A stretch of DNA of 64,000 bases from Betaproteobacteria bacterium HGW-Betaproteobacteria-9 (GTDB lineage: Bacteria > Pseudomonadota > Gammaproteobacteria > Burkholderiales > Burkholderiaceae_C), in contig PHCC01000023.1 in the NCBI GenBank assembly GCA_002842215.1, positions 80,939-144,938 on the forward strand, given 5' to 3'. Of the stretch, positions 1 to 8,502 are shown in pieces. Numbering within the stretch: position 1 is the first letter of the stretch; each line of letters begins with the position of its first letter. A model generated the notes under the pieces. The model was not told the origin of the DNA. It saw only the letters and a program-made list of their open reading frames with translations, and did not search any database. Position numbers and translations under genes: made by a program.

Positions 1-1
1 C

Positions 2-1468
2 TGGGTGCTGCTGGCGGGTGAGTTCGCCTACAAGATCAAGAAGCCGGTGCGTTTTCCCTTCATGGATTTCAGCACCCTGGCCCTGCGCCGCCAGTCGTGC
101 GAGACCGAGATCCGGGTGAACCGGCGTTTCCAGAACCTCGACCGGCCCGCCACGCAGCTCTACCTGGGCGTGTTGCCCATCGTGGGCACGCCCGAGGCGC
201 CGCGCTGGGGCGGGCCCGGCAAGGCCGACGCGGCGCAGGCGATCGAGTTCGCGGTGCAGATGCGCCGCTTTGACGAGGCGGCCCGGCTGGACCACCTGTG
301 CGAGCGCGGCGCGCTGACGCCCGAACACATGAGCGGGCTGGCGCGGCGCATGGCGGCGTTTCAGGTCCGGGCCGCCGTGGCCGGCAACGGCGACCCCTGG
401 GGCCACCCGACCGCGACCATGCGCTGGCCGCGCGACAACTTCAGCACCCTGCGCACGGCCTTGACCGACCCCGCCGACGCCGCCCTGGTGCGCGAACTGA
501 GCGACTGGACCGAGCAGCGCTTCAACGCCATCGAACCGCTGCTGTCCCGGCGCCGGCAGAAGGGCCGCGTGCGCGAGGGGCATGGCGATCTGCACCTGGC
601 CAACCTGGTGCTGATCGAAGACGAGGTCTTGCCCTTCGACGCCATCGAGTTCAACGACGGCTTGCGCTGGATCGATGTGGCCAATGACATGGCCTTTGCC
701 TGGATGGACCTGCTGGCCCACGGCCGCACCGGCCTGGCCAACGTGCTGCTGAGCGCCTGGCTCGATGCGAGCGGCGATGTGTCTTCGCACACCGTGTGGA
801 CCTTCTTCGCCAGCTACCGCGCCGGGGTGCGCGCCAAGGTGGCGGCGATACGACTGGGGCAGCTGGGGGGTGCCAGCGCCTCACCCGAAGCCGACGCGAG
901 CCTGGCCGAAGCCCGGCGCTACCTGGCGCTGGCGCGCGACATCGCCCACCCGCCCGCACCGCAACTGCTCATCACGCACGGCCTCTCGGGCAGCGGCAAA
1001 ACCTGGGCCTCCAGCCACTGGCTCGCCGCCGAAACCAGCGGGCGCGCGATCCGCCTGCGCTCCGACGTGGAGCGCAAGCGCCTGCACGGCATGAGCGCGC
1101 TCGCGGCCAGCGGCTCGGGTCTGAACGCTGGGCTCTACAGCCCGCAGGCACACGGCGACACCTACGGCTCGCTGCTGTCGCGCGCGCGCATGCTGCTCGC
1201 CGATGGCTGGACGGTGCTGGTGGATGCGGCCTTTCTGCGCGCGGCCGAACGCGCCGATTTCGCAGCACTGGCGCAGAGTGCGGGTGTGCCGTTTCACATC
1301 CTCGCCTGCGAGGCACCGGTGGACGTGCTGCGCGCGCGCATCACCGAGCGACAGGCGCGCGGCGCCGATGCGTCGGAAGCCACCGTGGCGGTGCTGGAAC
1401 AGCAGCTGGGCTGGCTGGAGCCGCTGTCGGACGCCGAGCGGGCGCAGGCCCTGCCCGCCGCCAGCTGA
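2..1468 (+). CDS. AAA-family ATPase with kinase-like (APH) N-terminal domain, 5' truncated
   Basis: The reading frame is open from the first bases, so the true start lies outside the window. The N-terminal part resembles aminoglycoside-phosphotransferase folds: a Brenner-type HGDLHLAN motif near residue 195, followed by FDAIEFND in the place of the metal-binding loop. The C-terminal third starts with a P-loop, THGLSGSGKT, and looks like a small nucleoside-kinase-type ATPase domain. This two-domain arrangement is a known family of unknown substrate; no drug target can be inferred. 488 residues are visible. It is convergent with the next gene, 15 bp away. The family call is confident and the function is not known. 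Confidence 0.8.
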   Translation, partial: WVLLAGEFAYKIKKPVRFPFMDFSTLALRRQSCETEIRVNRRFQNLDRPATQLYLGVLPIVGTPEAPRWGGPGKADAAQAIEFAVQMRRFDEAARLDHLCERGALTPEHMSGLARRMAAFQVRAAVAGNGDPWGHPTATMRWPRDNFSTLRTALTDPADAALVRELSDWTEQRFNAIEPLLSRRRQKGRVREGHGDLHLANLVLIEDEVLPFDAIEFNDGLRWIDVANDMAFAWMDLLAHGRTGLANVLLSAWLDASGDVSSHTVWTFFASYRAGVRAKVAAIRLGQLGGASASPEADASLAEARRYLALARDIAHPPAPQLLITHGLSGSGKTWASSHWLAAETSGRAIRLRSDVERKRLHGMSALAASGSGLNAGLYSPQAHGDTYGSLLSRARMLLADGWTVLVDAAFLRAAERADFAALAQSAGVPFHILACEAPVDVLRARITERQARGADASEATVAVLEQQLGWLEPLSDAERAQALPAAS

Positions 1469-1483
1469 AGCGCTGCCGCTGGT

Positions 1484-2794
1484 TCAGCGGCCGAAGATGC
1501 CGCGCAGGATGCTGCCGGCCGCGCCGGGCAGACCCGAGGGCTTTTCTGCCTGCTCCTCGGCGGGAGCGCTGTCGCTGTTGCTCTCGCTGCCGCCGGCCAT
1601 GCCCCCCATGTCCATGCCCAGCATGGCCATGGTCTGGCTCTTGGTGCGCACACGCACCGTCCATTCCGGCTGCCAGGACTTGGGCGCATTGGCCGGACGC
1701 GCCGGGTGGCTCAAATGGCTCTCGGGGCCGTAGGCGATCATGCGCAACATGGCGCCGCCCGCCTCGCCCCCCGGGCTGGCAAAGATGCCTTGCGGCACAG
1801 CGCACTCGGTGGTGCCCGGCGACAGCAACACCTTGTCTTTCACCCACTTGGCGCTGGTGCTTTCGGTGAGGTAGTCGAACAGGCCGAGCCCGGCATCGCC
1901 GTTGTCGGCGCTGGACCAGAGCACCATGTCCTGCCCCACCGCGCCCATGGCGTGCAGGTGGTAGGCGTGGGCACGCGGCACGGTCAGCCAGCTCAGCTGG
2001 ATGCTCTCCGTGAGCGGCCCCTGGCTCTGCAGGCGGATGGCGGACATGAGGTCCTGCCGCTCGCCCAGCTGGAAGCGCATGGACTCGGGCACGCCTTCGC
2101 CGAGCACCTGGTGTTCACCCACCAGCGAGGTGTCGGCCTTCGGGTTCACGGAGTTCTTCTCGTTGGGGTAGAGCGCGTGCTGCGCGCCCACCTTGGCAGC
2201 GCGCTCGGGCGCGTGCCGCCCGGCCAGCACCGGCGCCCATTGCGCCGGGTTGCTGGCGAGGTTGATCACCTTGGGCTGGCCGGGGCGCACTTTCTCACCA
2301 CAACCCCAGTACACCAGCAGACGGCCCTTGACTTCGGGCACCTCGCCGGGAGCGCTGTCACCCGGCTCCTTGAAACTCGGGCTGGGCGGCACCAGCGGCA
2401 GCTGCTCGCCCATGCCCATGGTCGGCGGGATCGCGAGCGCCGCCTCGGTGCCGGGTTTGCGCGGGTTGTAGAGCGCGAGATCGATCACGCGGTTGGGCGG
2501 GAAGGCGCCGGTCAGGCTGGGTCCGCTGCCCTGCTGGATAAAACGGCCGCTGGCGTGGCCGTAGGTCTGCGAGCCGCCACCGCCACGACCGCCGCCGAAG
2601 AGCCCGCCGATCATGCCGCCAACACCGCCCTGCATCATCTCGGGCATGCCGGTCATGGTGGAGGTGGACAGGTCAACCCAGAGTTGCGTGGGCGCCGTCT
2701 GCGCCTGCGCCACCACAGGCGCCAGCGCCAGCGTGGCGGCCGCCGCCAGGGGTTGAAGGACTTGAACGGCGTGCTTCGAAAAACGGTGCGTCAT
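1484..2794 (-). CDS. Exported protein of unknown function
   Basis: 436 residues. I chose the ATG at 2794 because GGAGGAA lies 6-7 bases upstream and because this start gives a clean signal peptide (basic MTHRFSKH, hydrophobic core, cleavage near AQA|QT). An ORF extension 17 codons further upstream has no such support. The mature part has a Gly/Met-rich segment near residues 50-80, with runs of G resembling a flexible linker, and a Met/Gly-rich C-terminal tail that ends in a hydrophobic patch. I recognise no enzymatic motif. It probably acts in the periplasm or at the outer membrane. It stands alone, convergent with the kinase-like gene and divergent from the hydroxyacid dehydrogenase gene. 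Confidence 0.7.
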   Translation of the reverse strand: MTHRFSKHAVQVLQPLAAAATLALAPVVAQAQTAPTQLWVDLSTSTMTGMPEMMQGGVGGMIGGLFGGGRGGGGSQTYGHASGRFIQQGSGPSLTGAFPPNRVIDLALYNPRKPGTEAALAIPPTMGMGEQLPLVPPSPSFKEPGDSAPGEVPEVKGRLLVYWGCGEKVRPGQPKVINLASNPAQWAPVLAGRHAPERAAKVGAQHALYPNEKNSVNPKADTSLVGEHQVLGEGVPESMRFQLGERQDLMSAIRLQSQGPLTESIQLSWLTVPRAHAYHLHAMGAVGQDMVLWSSADNGDAGLGLFDYLTESTSAKWVKDKVLLSPGTTECAVPQGIFASPGGEAGGAMLRMIAYGPESHLSHPARPANAPKSWQPEWTVRVRTKSQTMAMLGMDMGGMAGGSESNSDSAPAEEQAEKPSGLPGAAGSILRGIFGR

Positions 2795-2997
2795 GGTGTT
2801 CCTCCAGTGTGCTGGCTCCCAGCCGAACCATGATACGCCGGGCACCTGACGCCTCCAAGGCGGTTCCGCGCGGCGCCATCCTCCGGTTGGGGCATCAGAA
2901 ATTTCAAACCCCGCTGTCCCGCTTTCACAAGCCTTTTCCGGTCGGCCTCGCTAACATCGCGGGCAGTTCACCCCTCGACACCCCCGGAGACAAACCC

Positions 2998-4152
2998 ATG
3001 ACCGTGATCACCACCATCGAAGACCTGCGCGTCCTGGCCAAGAAACGCGTGCCGCGCATGTTCTACGACTACGCCGATTCCGGCTCCTGGACCGAGAGCA
3101 CCTACCGCGCCAACAGCGACGACTTCCAGAAGATCAAGCTGCGCCAGCGCGTGGCGGTGAACATGGAGAACCGCACGACCGCCACCACCATGGTGGGCCA
3201 GGCCGTGAAGATGCCGGTGTGCATCGCGCCGGTGGGGCTGACGGGCATGCAGAGCGCCGATGGCGAGATCAAGGCGGCGAAGGCCTGCGAAAGGTTCGGC
3301 ATCCCGTTCACGCTGTCGACCATGAGCATCTGCTCGATCGAAGACGTGGCCGAACACACCACCGCGCCGTTCTGGTTCCAGCTCTACATGATGCGCGACC
3401 GCGAGGCCATGGCCCGCATGATCGAACGCTGCAAGGTGGCCAAGTGCAGCGCGCTGGTGCTCACGCTCGACCTGCAGGTGATCGGCCAGCGCCACAAGGA
3501 TCTGAAGAACAAGATGCGCGCCTCGGTGATCCCGTCGCTGGGCAACATCGTCAACATCGCGACCAAGCCGCGCTGGGTGCTGGGCATGATGGGCACGCGC
3601 CGCCACACCTTCCGCAACCTGGTGGGCCATGTGAAGGGCGTGAGCGACATGAGCTCACTCGCCTCGTGGACCAACGAGCAGTTCGACCCGACGCTGAACT
3701 GGGCCGACGTGGCCTGGGTGAAGCAGCAATGGGGTGGCAAGCTGATCCTCAAAGGCATCATGGACGTGGAAGACGCGAAGCTCGCGGTGGCCAGCGGGGC
3801 CGATGCCATCGTGGTCAGCAACCACGGCGGCCGCCAGCTCGACGGCGCGCCGAGCAGCATCGAAGCCCTGCCCGCCATCGTGGCGGCGGTGGGCGACCAG
3901 ATCGAGGTCTGGATGGACGGCGGCATCCGCAGCGGGCAAGACGTGCTCAAGGCCTGGGCGCTGGGCGCACGCGGCACCATGATCGGCCGCGCCATGGTCT
4001 ACGGCCTGGGTGCGATGGGTGAAGCAGGCGTGTTGAAAGCGCTGGAGATCATCCACAAGGAACTCGACATCACCATGGCCTTCTGCGGTCACACCAACAT
4101 CCAGAACGTGGACCAGAGCATCCTGCTGCCCGGAACGTTTCCCAAGGCCTGA
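2998..4152 (+). CDS. FMN-dependent alpha-hydroxy acid dehydrogenase (LldD family)
   Basis: 384 residues, the usual length for L-lactate dehydrogenase/glycolate oxidase-type flavoproteins. The start at 2998 follows a GGAGA ribosome site and gives the family N-terminus, in which RMFYDYADSGSWTE matches the conserved FDYxxGG/SxxE region. The catalytic stretch SNHGGRQLDGAPSS (His base and Arg) and the FMN phosphate-binding DGGIRSGQDVLKA are both intact. It oxidises a 2-hydroxy acid to a 2-oxo acid with quinone or oxygen as acceptor; L-lactate is the likeliest substrate, but mandelate or glycolate cannot be excluded. The gene is monocistronic. A repeat pair fills the space downstream. Confidence 0.88.
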   Translation: MTVITTIEDLRVLAKKRVPRMFYDYADSGSWTESTYRANSDDFQKIKLRQRVAVNMENRTTATTMVGQAVKMPVCIAPVGLTGMQSADGEIKAAKACERFGIPFTLSTMSICSIEDVAEHTTAPFWFQLYMMRDREAMARMIERCKVAKCSALVLTLDLQVIGQRHKDLKNKMRASVIPSLGNIVNIATKPRWVLGMMGTRRHTFRNLVGHVKGVSDMSSLASWTNEQFDPTLNWADVAWVKQQWGGKLILKGIMDVEDAKLAVASGADAIVVSNHGGRQLDGAPSSIEALPAIVAAVGDQIEVWMDGGIRSGQDVLKAWALGARGTMIGRAMVYGLGAMGEAGVLKALEIIHKELDITMAFCGHTNIQNVDQSILLPGTFPKA

Positions 4153-4198
4153 CGCAACCTCAACGCTTCAGCCGAAGCAAAGGGCTTGACCCGAAACG

Positions 4199-4361
4199 CG
4201 GTGGAACCGGCTTTGCCGGGCCACTCGCGGTGCCCCTTGAGGGGCGGAGCGGTTACGCGCAGCGAACAAGCGACGGGGGTGGACTCAGCCTCAACCGGCT
4301 CCGCCGGGCCACTCGCGTTGCCCCCTTGAGGGGGTCGCGCGAAGCGCGGCGGGGGTGGGTC
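4199..4361 (-). repeat. Gene-3'-end GC-rich three-hairpin repeat, tandem copies A and B
   Basis: Two adjacent copies of the dispersed repeat described in the findings. Copy B (about 4293-4359) is canonical: a CCGGC/GCCGG hairpin, a CCCCC-TTGA-GGGGG hairpin and a GCGC-GAA-GCGC hairpin ending in CGGCGGGGGTG. It stops five bases before the stop codon of the minus-strand BLUF-like gene. Copy A (about 4199-4283) is diverged: its second and third stems are altered and interrupted. This is the only place in the window with two copies in tandem. Confidence 0.85.
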
Positions 4362-4363
4362 AA

Positions 4364-5368
4364 TCACTCCAGCGCGTTCAGCGCTGGCAGCAAGGCCGCC
4401 CAGTAGTCCTCCAGATCGGGCTTTCCCGTGCGGGTGCGGGCCGCGCACCAGGCCAGCCCCTGACGCTCGACCTGTTCCATCAGATCGTTGGTCAGTTCCG
4501 CTTGCGTTCCCAGCCCCACGATGGTCGGCAAATGATGCACCTGGCGGCAGGCCGCGAGCACCCGATCAACGATGCGCTGGTTGGCGGCCGCATCCTGGTC
4601 GAGCAGCACCACCACCGCCGTGTAGTCGGGCAGAAAAGCGTGTGTCATGCCCATGGCCAGTCCCTTGCGGGCGTTCGCGATCAGCCGCAGCCCCTGCCGA
4701 CCGTGGGCAGGCAGGTCGAGGTAGTCGCTCTCCACGTCGGGGGCATCGTCGGCGGCGCCAGCGAAGCGGCGCCGCACCAGGGGCTGCCGCTGCGCGCCCG
4801 CCAGCCAGGTGATCAGGTCGAACGCCCGGGCGCCTCGCGCCGACAGCAGCATGATTCGGGGGTACTGGCCCAAGGGTGTCGGCATGGCGGCCACGGCCGG
4901 TGAGCAGAGCGCCAGCCACACGCTGGCCGGGTCCACCACCTGGCCCGACTCGAACCGGTCCAGCTGCTCGAACACACGCAGGCCAAAGGCATCGGGCCGT
5001 TCGGGCGTCTGCACGATGGAGCCGATCCAGGGGCGGAACAGCCGGGGCCGTCCCACGCTGCGGTGAATCACCTTGATCCCCTGATGCCGTGGATCCTGGG
5101 CCACGCGTTGCAACAGCGCCTGGATCGCGCCCTCCGGTCCTTCCATCCATTCGACGAACCAGCCGCTCATGTACAGCAGCGCCACACGAATGCCCTGAGG
5201 CCCGTTGTGCGCCAAGGCATGGTCACGAATGCGGCGCATCTCGTCCAGCACCGCCTCCTGCACCAGACACACACTGGCGTACACCAGACGGCCAACGGGC
5301 AGCGTGGGCACCTCTGACCCGCTGTCGGGCCAGTCGGTGATGGTTTGGTCGGATTCGTGGATGGACAT
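4364..5368 (-). CDS. BLUF-domain-like protein with the flavin-contacting Gln replaced by Glu
   Basis: 334 residues from the ATG at 5368; a GTG at 5452 is in frame but its SD-like sequence is too close. Residues 26-120 match the BLUF blue-light sensor fold: RLVYAS (Tyr30 at the photoactive position), HN (Asn55), the strand ALLYMSGWFVEWMEGPE, then a DPRH...RPWIGSI ending. In known BLUF proteins the strand reads FFQWLEG or similar; here the essential Gln is Glu73. Residues 165-330 form a second domain I do not recognise, with alternating strand and helix character (PRIMLLS, AVVVLLDQD). It could be a light sensor with altered photochemistry, or a BLUF fold reused without flavin. The fold is fairly sure; the function is not. 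Confidence 0.7.
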   Translation of the reverse strand: MSIHESDQTITDWPDSGSEVPTLPVGRLVYASVCLVQEAVLDEMRRIRDHALAHNGPQGIRVALLYMSGWFVEWMEGPEGAIQALLQRVAQDPRHQGIKVIHRSVGRPRLFRPWIGSIVQTPERPDAFGLRVFEQLDRFESGQVVDPASVWLALCSPAVAAMPTPLGQYPRIMLLSARGARAFDLITWLAGAQRQPLVRRRFAGAADDAPDVESDYLDLPAHGRQGLRLIANARKGLAMGMTHAFLPDYTAVVVLLDQDAAANQRIVDRVLAACRQVHHLPTIVGLGTQAELTNDLMEQVERQGLAWCAARTRTGKPDLEDYWAALLPALNALE

Positions 5369-5487
5369 CGCAGCGAAGTCGTCTGACGTGGGGGTGCGTG
5401 GGAGAATGCGCCGTGCCTGAAGCTCCCGAAAAGGGGCCGATGGTAATCCCACTTCACCTGAATGGGTAAAAGAAAATCGCTACCGCC

Positions 5488-6006
5488 ATGACATCCATCA
5501 ACTTCACCGAAATTTCCGATCGCCGCGTCAGCCCCTGGTGGCGCGCACTGGCCATTTTTTTGCTGCTCGTGCTGCTGATCGGCTGGGCTGCCCACAGCAG
5601 CTTGATGACGCAGCTGCAGGCGCAGATCCAGCACGCCCAGGCCCGGCTGGTCGAGGTGCCGCAGATCCGCCAGGTGGCCCTGTTGCAGGACAACCAGCAA
5701 AAGCCCGCCATGCTCGCCACCTACAACCCCAAGGAGGGCGCGCTGCTGCTGCAGCGGCTCAACGACGTGAAGGAAGGCCGTGAAGACAGCATGCAGGTCT
5801 GGGCCATCACGGGCGATGCCGCACCGCGTTCGCTCGGTGTGATCGAGAGCAAATACAAGACGCTGCAGATGCCGGTGAAAGAGGCCGATCTGCAGGGTGT
5901 GACCGAGCTGGCCGTCAGCGCCGAGAACAAAGGCGGCGTGCCCGCCGGCACCGGCCCCAGCCTGCCCTGGCTGTTCAAGGGCTGGCTGGTGGTGAAGTCG
6001 ATCTGA
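5488..6006 (+). CDS. Membrane-anchored protein with RskA-like (anti-sigma-K) extracytoplasmic domain
   Basis: 172 residues: a 20-residue cytoplasmic N-terminus, one transmembrane helix (about 20-40, ALAIFLLLVLLIGWAAH) and a periplasmic domain. That domain aligns along its whole length with the C-terminal half of the anti-sigma factor at 19150-19929: both contain a VALL/VAVL-N-D start, LQR, AAPRSLGV, ELAVS/ALAVS, KGGVP and LFKG. It lacks the N-terminal sigma-binding region and no sigma gene is adjacent, so it is probably not a working anti-sigma factor by itself. It could be a sensor fragment or a decoy. The DUF3079 gene starts 8 bp downstream, so the two are probably cotranscribed. Confidence 0.75.
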   Translation: MTSINFTEISDRRVSPWWRALAIFLLLVLLIGWAAHSSLMTQLQAQIQHAQARLVEVPQIRQVALLQDNQQKPAMLATYNPKEGALLLQRLNDVKEGREDSMQVWAITGDAAPRSLGVIESKYKTLQMPVKEADLQGVTELAVSAENKGGVPAGTGPSLPWLFKGWLVVKSI

Positions 6007-6014
6007 TCCACCCC

Positions 6015-6260
6015 TTGGCCAAACGCTTCCCCGTCAACCCGCCCCACCCGGAGCGCAACTGCTGGGGTTGCGACCGTTTTTGCGCCGCCGATGCCCTGCT
6101 GTGCGGCAACGGCTCGGAGCGCACCCAACACCCGATCGAGACCTTTGGCCCGGGTTGGGAAAACTGGTCAGGCATTCCCGGGGAGAAGGATGGCGACACG
6201 GTGGAGGCAGAGACGCCTGCCACCGATGCAGACCCCACCGAAGCGGGACCCGTCGCTTGA
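6015..6260 (+). CDS. DUF3079 family small protein
   Basis: 81 residues from a TTG start 8 bp after the preceding gene; no ATG or GTG gives the family N-terminus. The sequence shows the DUF3079 pattern: KRFPVNPPHPERNCWGCDRFC, then LLCGNGSERTQHP and a GPGWENW segment, with four Cys (two CxxC-like pairs) likely to bind a metal. The tail after residue 55 is acidic and low-complexity. The role of this family is unknown. The close spacing suggests it is translated from the same message as the anti-sigma-like gene. Confidence 0.75.
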   Translation: MAKRFPVNPPHPERNCWGCDRFCAADALLCGNGSERTQHPIETFGPGWENWSGIPGEKDGDTVEAETPATDADPTEAGPVA

Positions 6261-6315
6261 AGGGGCGCAGCCCAGGGCATCTCCGGGGCGCAGTGCCCGA
6301 GCCAAGAACCCTTTG

Positions 6316-6382
6316 GTCCCGGCTTTGCCGGGCCGCGTCGGGTTGCCCCCTTTGAGGGGGTCGCGCGAAGCGCGGCGGGGGT
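6316..6382 (-). repeat. Gene-3'-end GC-rich three-hairpin repeat, copy C
   Basis: Canonical copy: a CCCGGC/GCCGGG hairpin, a CCCCC-TTTGA-GGGGG hairpin and a GCGC-GAA-GCGC hairpin, then CGGCGGGGGTG. It ends three bases before the stop codon of the minus-strand SIMPL gene and is oriented with it. Confidence 0.85.
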
Positions 6383-6385
6383 GAC

Positions 6386-7108
6386 TCACTCCAGCTCGTA
6401 TTCGAACGTGCTCACCACGCGCAGGCGCTTGCTGCGCGAGCTGCCGTCGTCGTAGTCGTTGCCGTCGGTGCCGGTGATGCGGATCGCGCCCTGGTTGGCG
6501 TTCTTCAGCGGGCCGAGGCTGGCGCCGGCTTCGGCGGCGAACTTGTCGGCCTGCTCGCGGGCGTTGCGCGTGGCTTCGGCGAGCAGCGGGGCCTTGATGT
6601 CGTTGAAGCCGCGCAGCTGGTAGCGCGGGCCGCTGGCACCTTCGCCGTCGCCCCCGAGCTGGATGCCGCCCTGGATCAGCGGGTCCACCGCCAGCGCGGC
6701 GCTGGCCACATCGGCCACCCGGCTCGTCTTCACCAGCACCTGGCCGCTGCCGTTGAAGCGGAACGGCACGTTGCCCTGCGCGTAGTCGCGCGCCATCAGG
6801 TCCTGCACCTGGAGCGGCCGGGCTTCGAGTTCGGTGTCGGTGAATCCGCGCTCCTTCAAAAAGGCCAGCACCTTTTCGCGGTCGGCGGCCAGCGCCTGCT
6901 GCACGGTGCCGAACTCGTTGCCGGCGCGGCGAAAGCTCAGCGTCCAGATGGCGAAGTCGCTCTCCACATCCTTTTCGGCCAGTCCCTTGACGGTGACCGA
7001 ACGGTCCGACATGCGGAAGCGTTCCAGCCCCTGGCTCACCGAATACCCGGCGACGGCGATGCCCGCGCCCACGAGCAGGGCGGCGATCAGGCGGGACAGT
7101 GTGTTCAT
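6386..7108 (-). CDS. SIMPL (DUF541) domain protein, signal-anchored
   Basis: 240 residues from the ATG at 7108, which has GGGAGCC upstream. A hydrophobic N-terminal segment (residues 6-24, LIAALLVGAGIAVAGYSVS) serves as a signal or membrane anchor. The rest is the periplasmic SIMPL/YggE-type domain, visible as VTVKGLAEKDVESD, RVADVASAALAV, then FNDIKAPLLAEATRNAREQADKFAAEAGA-type helix-rich sequence and a C-terminal strand. Relatives have been linked to oxidative stress in E. coli (YggE) but the molecular role is not settled. It is divergent from dinB, with 83 bp between the starts. Confidence 0.85.
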   Translation of the reverse strand: MNTLSRLIAALLVGAGIAVAGYSVSQGLERFRMSDRSVTVKGLAEKDVESDFAIWTLSFRRAGNEFGTVQQALAADREKVLAFLKERGFTDTELEARPLQVQDLMARDYAQGNVPFRFNGSGQVLVKTSRVADVASAALAVDPLIQGGIQLGGDGEGASGPRYQLRGFNDIKAPLLAEATRNAREQADKFAAEAGASLGPLKNANQGAIRITGTDGNDYDDGSSRSKRLRVVSTFEYELE

Positions 7109-7191
7109 GTTTCGGCTCCCGGAAAACGGCAGCACGACGGCGCTGCTCTGATCGGCCATCTTAGCCCGCAGCGCTGCGCATCCACAGCGCT

Positions 7192-8502
7192 ATGCTTGGC
7201 GCCGTGACCCCTCCCGCCACCCCGCCCGCCCCCCTGCCCCGGCGCATCGCGCATCTGGACATGGACGCGTTTTTCGCGTCGGTGGAGCTGCTGCGCTACC
7301 CGCAGCTCAAGGGCCTGCCGGTGGTGATCGGCGGCGGGCGACGGCGCGAGGACGATGTGCTGGCCCGACTGCGCGAGGCCTACCCAGAACGCGACTGGTC
7401 CGACGGCGACCTCTCGCGCATCCCGGTGGATTTTTTCCCCCGCCTCTCCGGCTACACCGGGCGCGGCGTCATCACCACCGCCACCTATCCGGCGCGCCAG
7501 TTCGGCGTGGGCTCGGCCATGGGGCTGATGAAGGCGGCCAAGCTGTGCCCGCAGGCGATCCTGCTGCCCGTAGACTTCGACGAGGTGCGCCGCATCTCGC
7601 GCCTGTTCAAGAGCACCATCCTGGAGATCGCACCGGTGATGGAGGACCGCGGCGTGGACGAGGTCTACATCGACTTCACCGACGTGCCCGGCGGCCAGCG
7701 CGAGGGCGGGCGCGTGCTGGCGCGGCTCATTCAGAAAAGCATCTTCCAGGCCACCGGCATCACCTGCTCCATCGGCGTGGCACCCAACAAGCTCATCGCC
7801 AAGATGGCGAGCGAATTCAACAAGCCCAACGGCATCAGCATCGTCTGGCCCGAAGACCTGGAGGACAAGATCTGGCCGCTGCCCTGCCGAAAGGTCAACG
7901 GGGTCGGCCCCAAGGCCGATGAGAAGCTGCAGGGGTATGGCATCCACACCATCGGCGAACTGGCGGCGCGCGAACCCGGCTGGCTGATCGAACACTTCGG
8001 CAAAAGCTACGGCCACTGGCTGCACGAAGTGAGCTGGGGCCGTGATCAGCGCCCGGTGGTGACCGAGAGCGAGCCGGTGAGCATGAGCCGAGAGACCACC
8101 TTCGAGCGCGATCTGCACGCGGTGCGCGACCGCGCCGAGCTGGGCGCGGTGTTCACGCGGCTGTGCGAACAGGTGGCGGGCGACCTGAACGCCAAGGGCT
8201 ACGCGGGCAAAACGATCGGTATCAAGCTGCGCTACGACAACTTCCAGAGCGTGACGCGCGATGTGACGATCGAGACCCACACCGCCGACGCCGCCACCAT
8301 CCGCCGCCAAGCGGGGCTGTGCCTCAAGCGTGTGGACCTGAGCCGCCGCATCCGCCTGCTGGGCGTGCGCGTGGGCAAGCTGGTCAAGCCCGGGACAGAA
8401 GGCGAAGAGGCCTCGGGCTACAGTGAAAGCCATTCCACCCGCCCCCCGAAAGACAAGGCCACCGATGAACACACCGACCTGCTTTTCCCTGAGCTTGACT
8501 GA
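7192..8502 (+). CDS. dinB: DNA polymerase IV (Y-family translesion polymerase)
   Basis: 436 residues. Visible motifs are the N-terminal metal-binding HLDMDAFFASVE, the palm motif GVDEVYIDFT, SIGVAPNKLIAKMASEFNKPNG, and the helix-hairpin-helix VNGVGPKADEKL, followed by the little-finger domain to residue 400. Compared with E. coli DinB there is an insertion of about 40 residues between the GLPVVIGGG and GRGVITTATYPAR segments (REDDVLARLREAYPERDW...). The first ATG at 7192 is used; it has no strong ribosome site. It bypasses lesions and is normally LexA-controlled, but I see no clear LexA box in the 83-bp promoter gap. The crotonase gene overlaps its 3' end by 38 bp. Confidence 0.93.
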   Translation: MLGAVTPPATPPAPLPRRIAHLDMDAFFASVELLRYPQLKGLPVVIGGGRRREDDVLARLREAYPERDWSDGDLSRIPVDFFPRLSGYTGRGVITTATYPARQFGVGSAMGLMKAAKLCPQAILLPVDFDEVRRISRLFKSTILEIAPVMEDRGVDEVYIDFTDVPGGQREGGRVLARLIQKSIFQATGITCSIGVAPNKLIAKMASEFNKPNGISIVWPEDLEDKIWPLPCRKVNGVGPKADEKLQGYGIHTIGELAAREPGWLIEHFGKSYGHWLHEVSWGRDQRPVVTESEPVSMSRETTFERDLHAVRDRAELGAVFTRLCEQVAGDLNAKGYAGKTIGIKLRYDNFQSVTRDVTIETHTADAATIRRQAGLCLKRVDLSRRIRLLGVRVGKLVKPGTEGEEASGYSESHSTRPPKDKATDEHTDLLFPELD

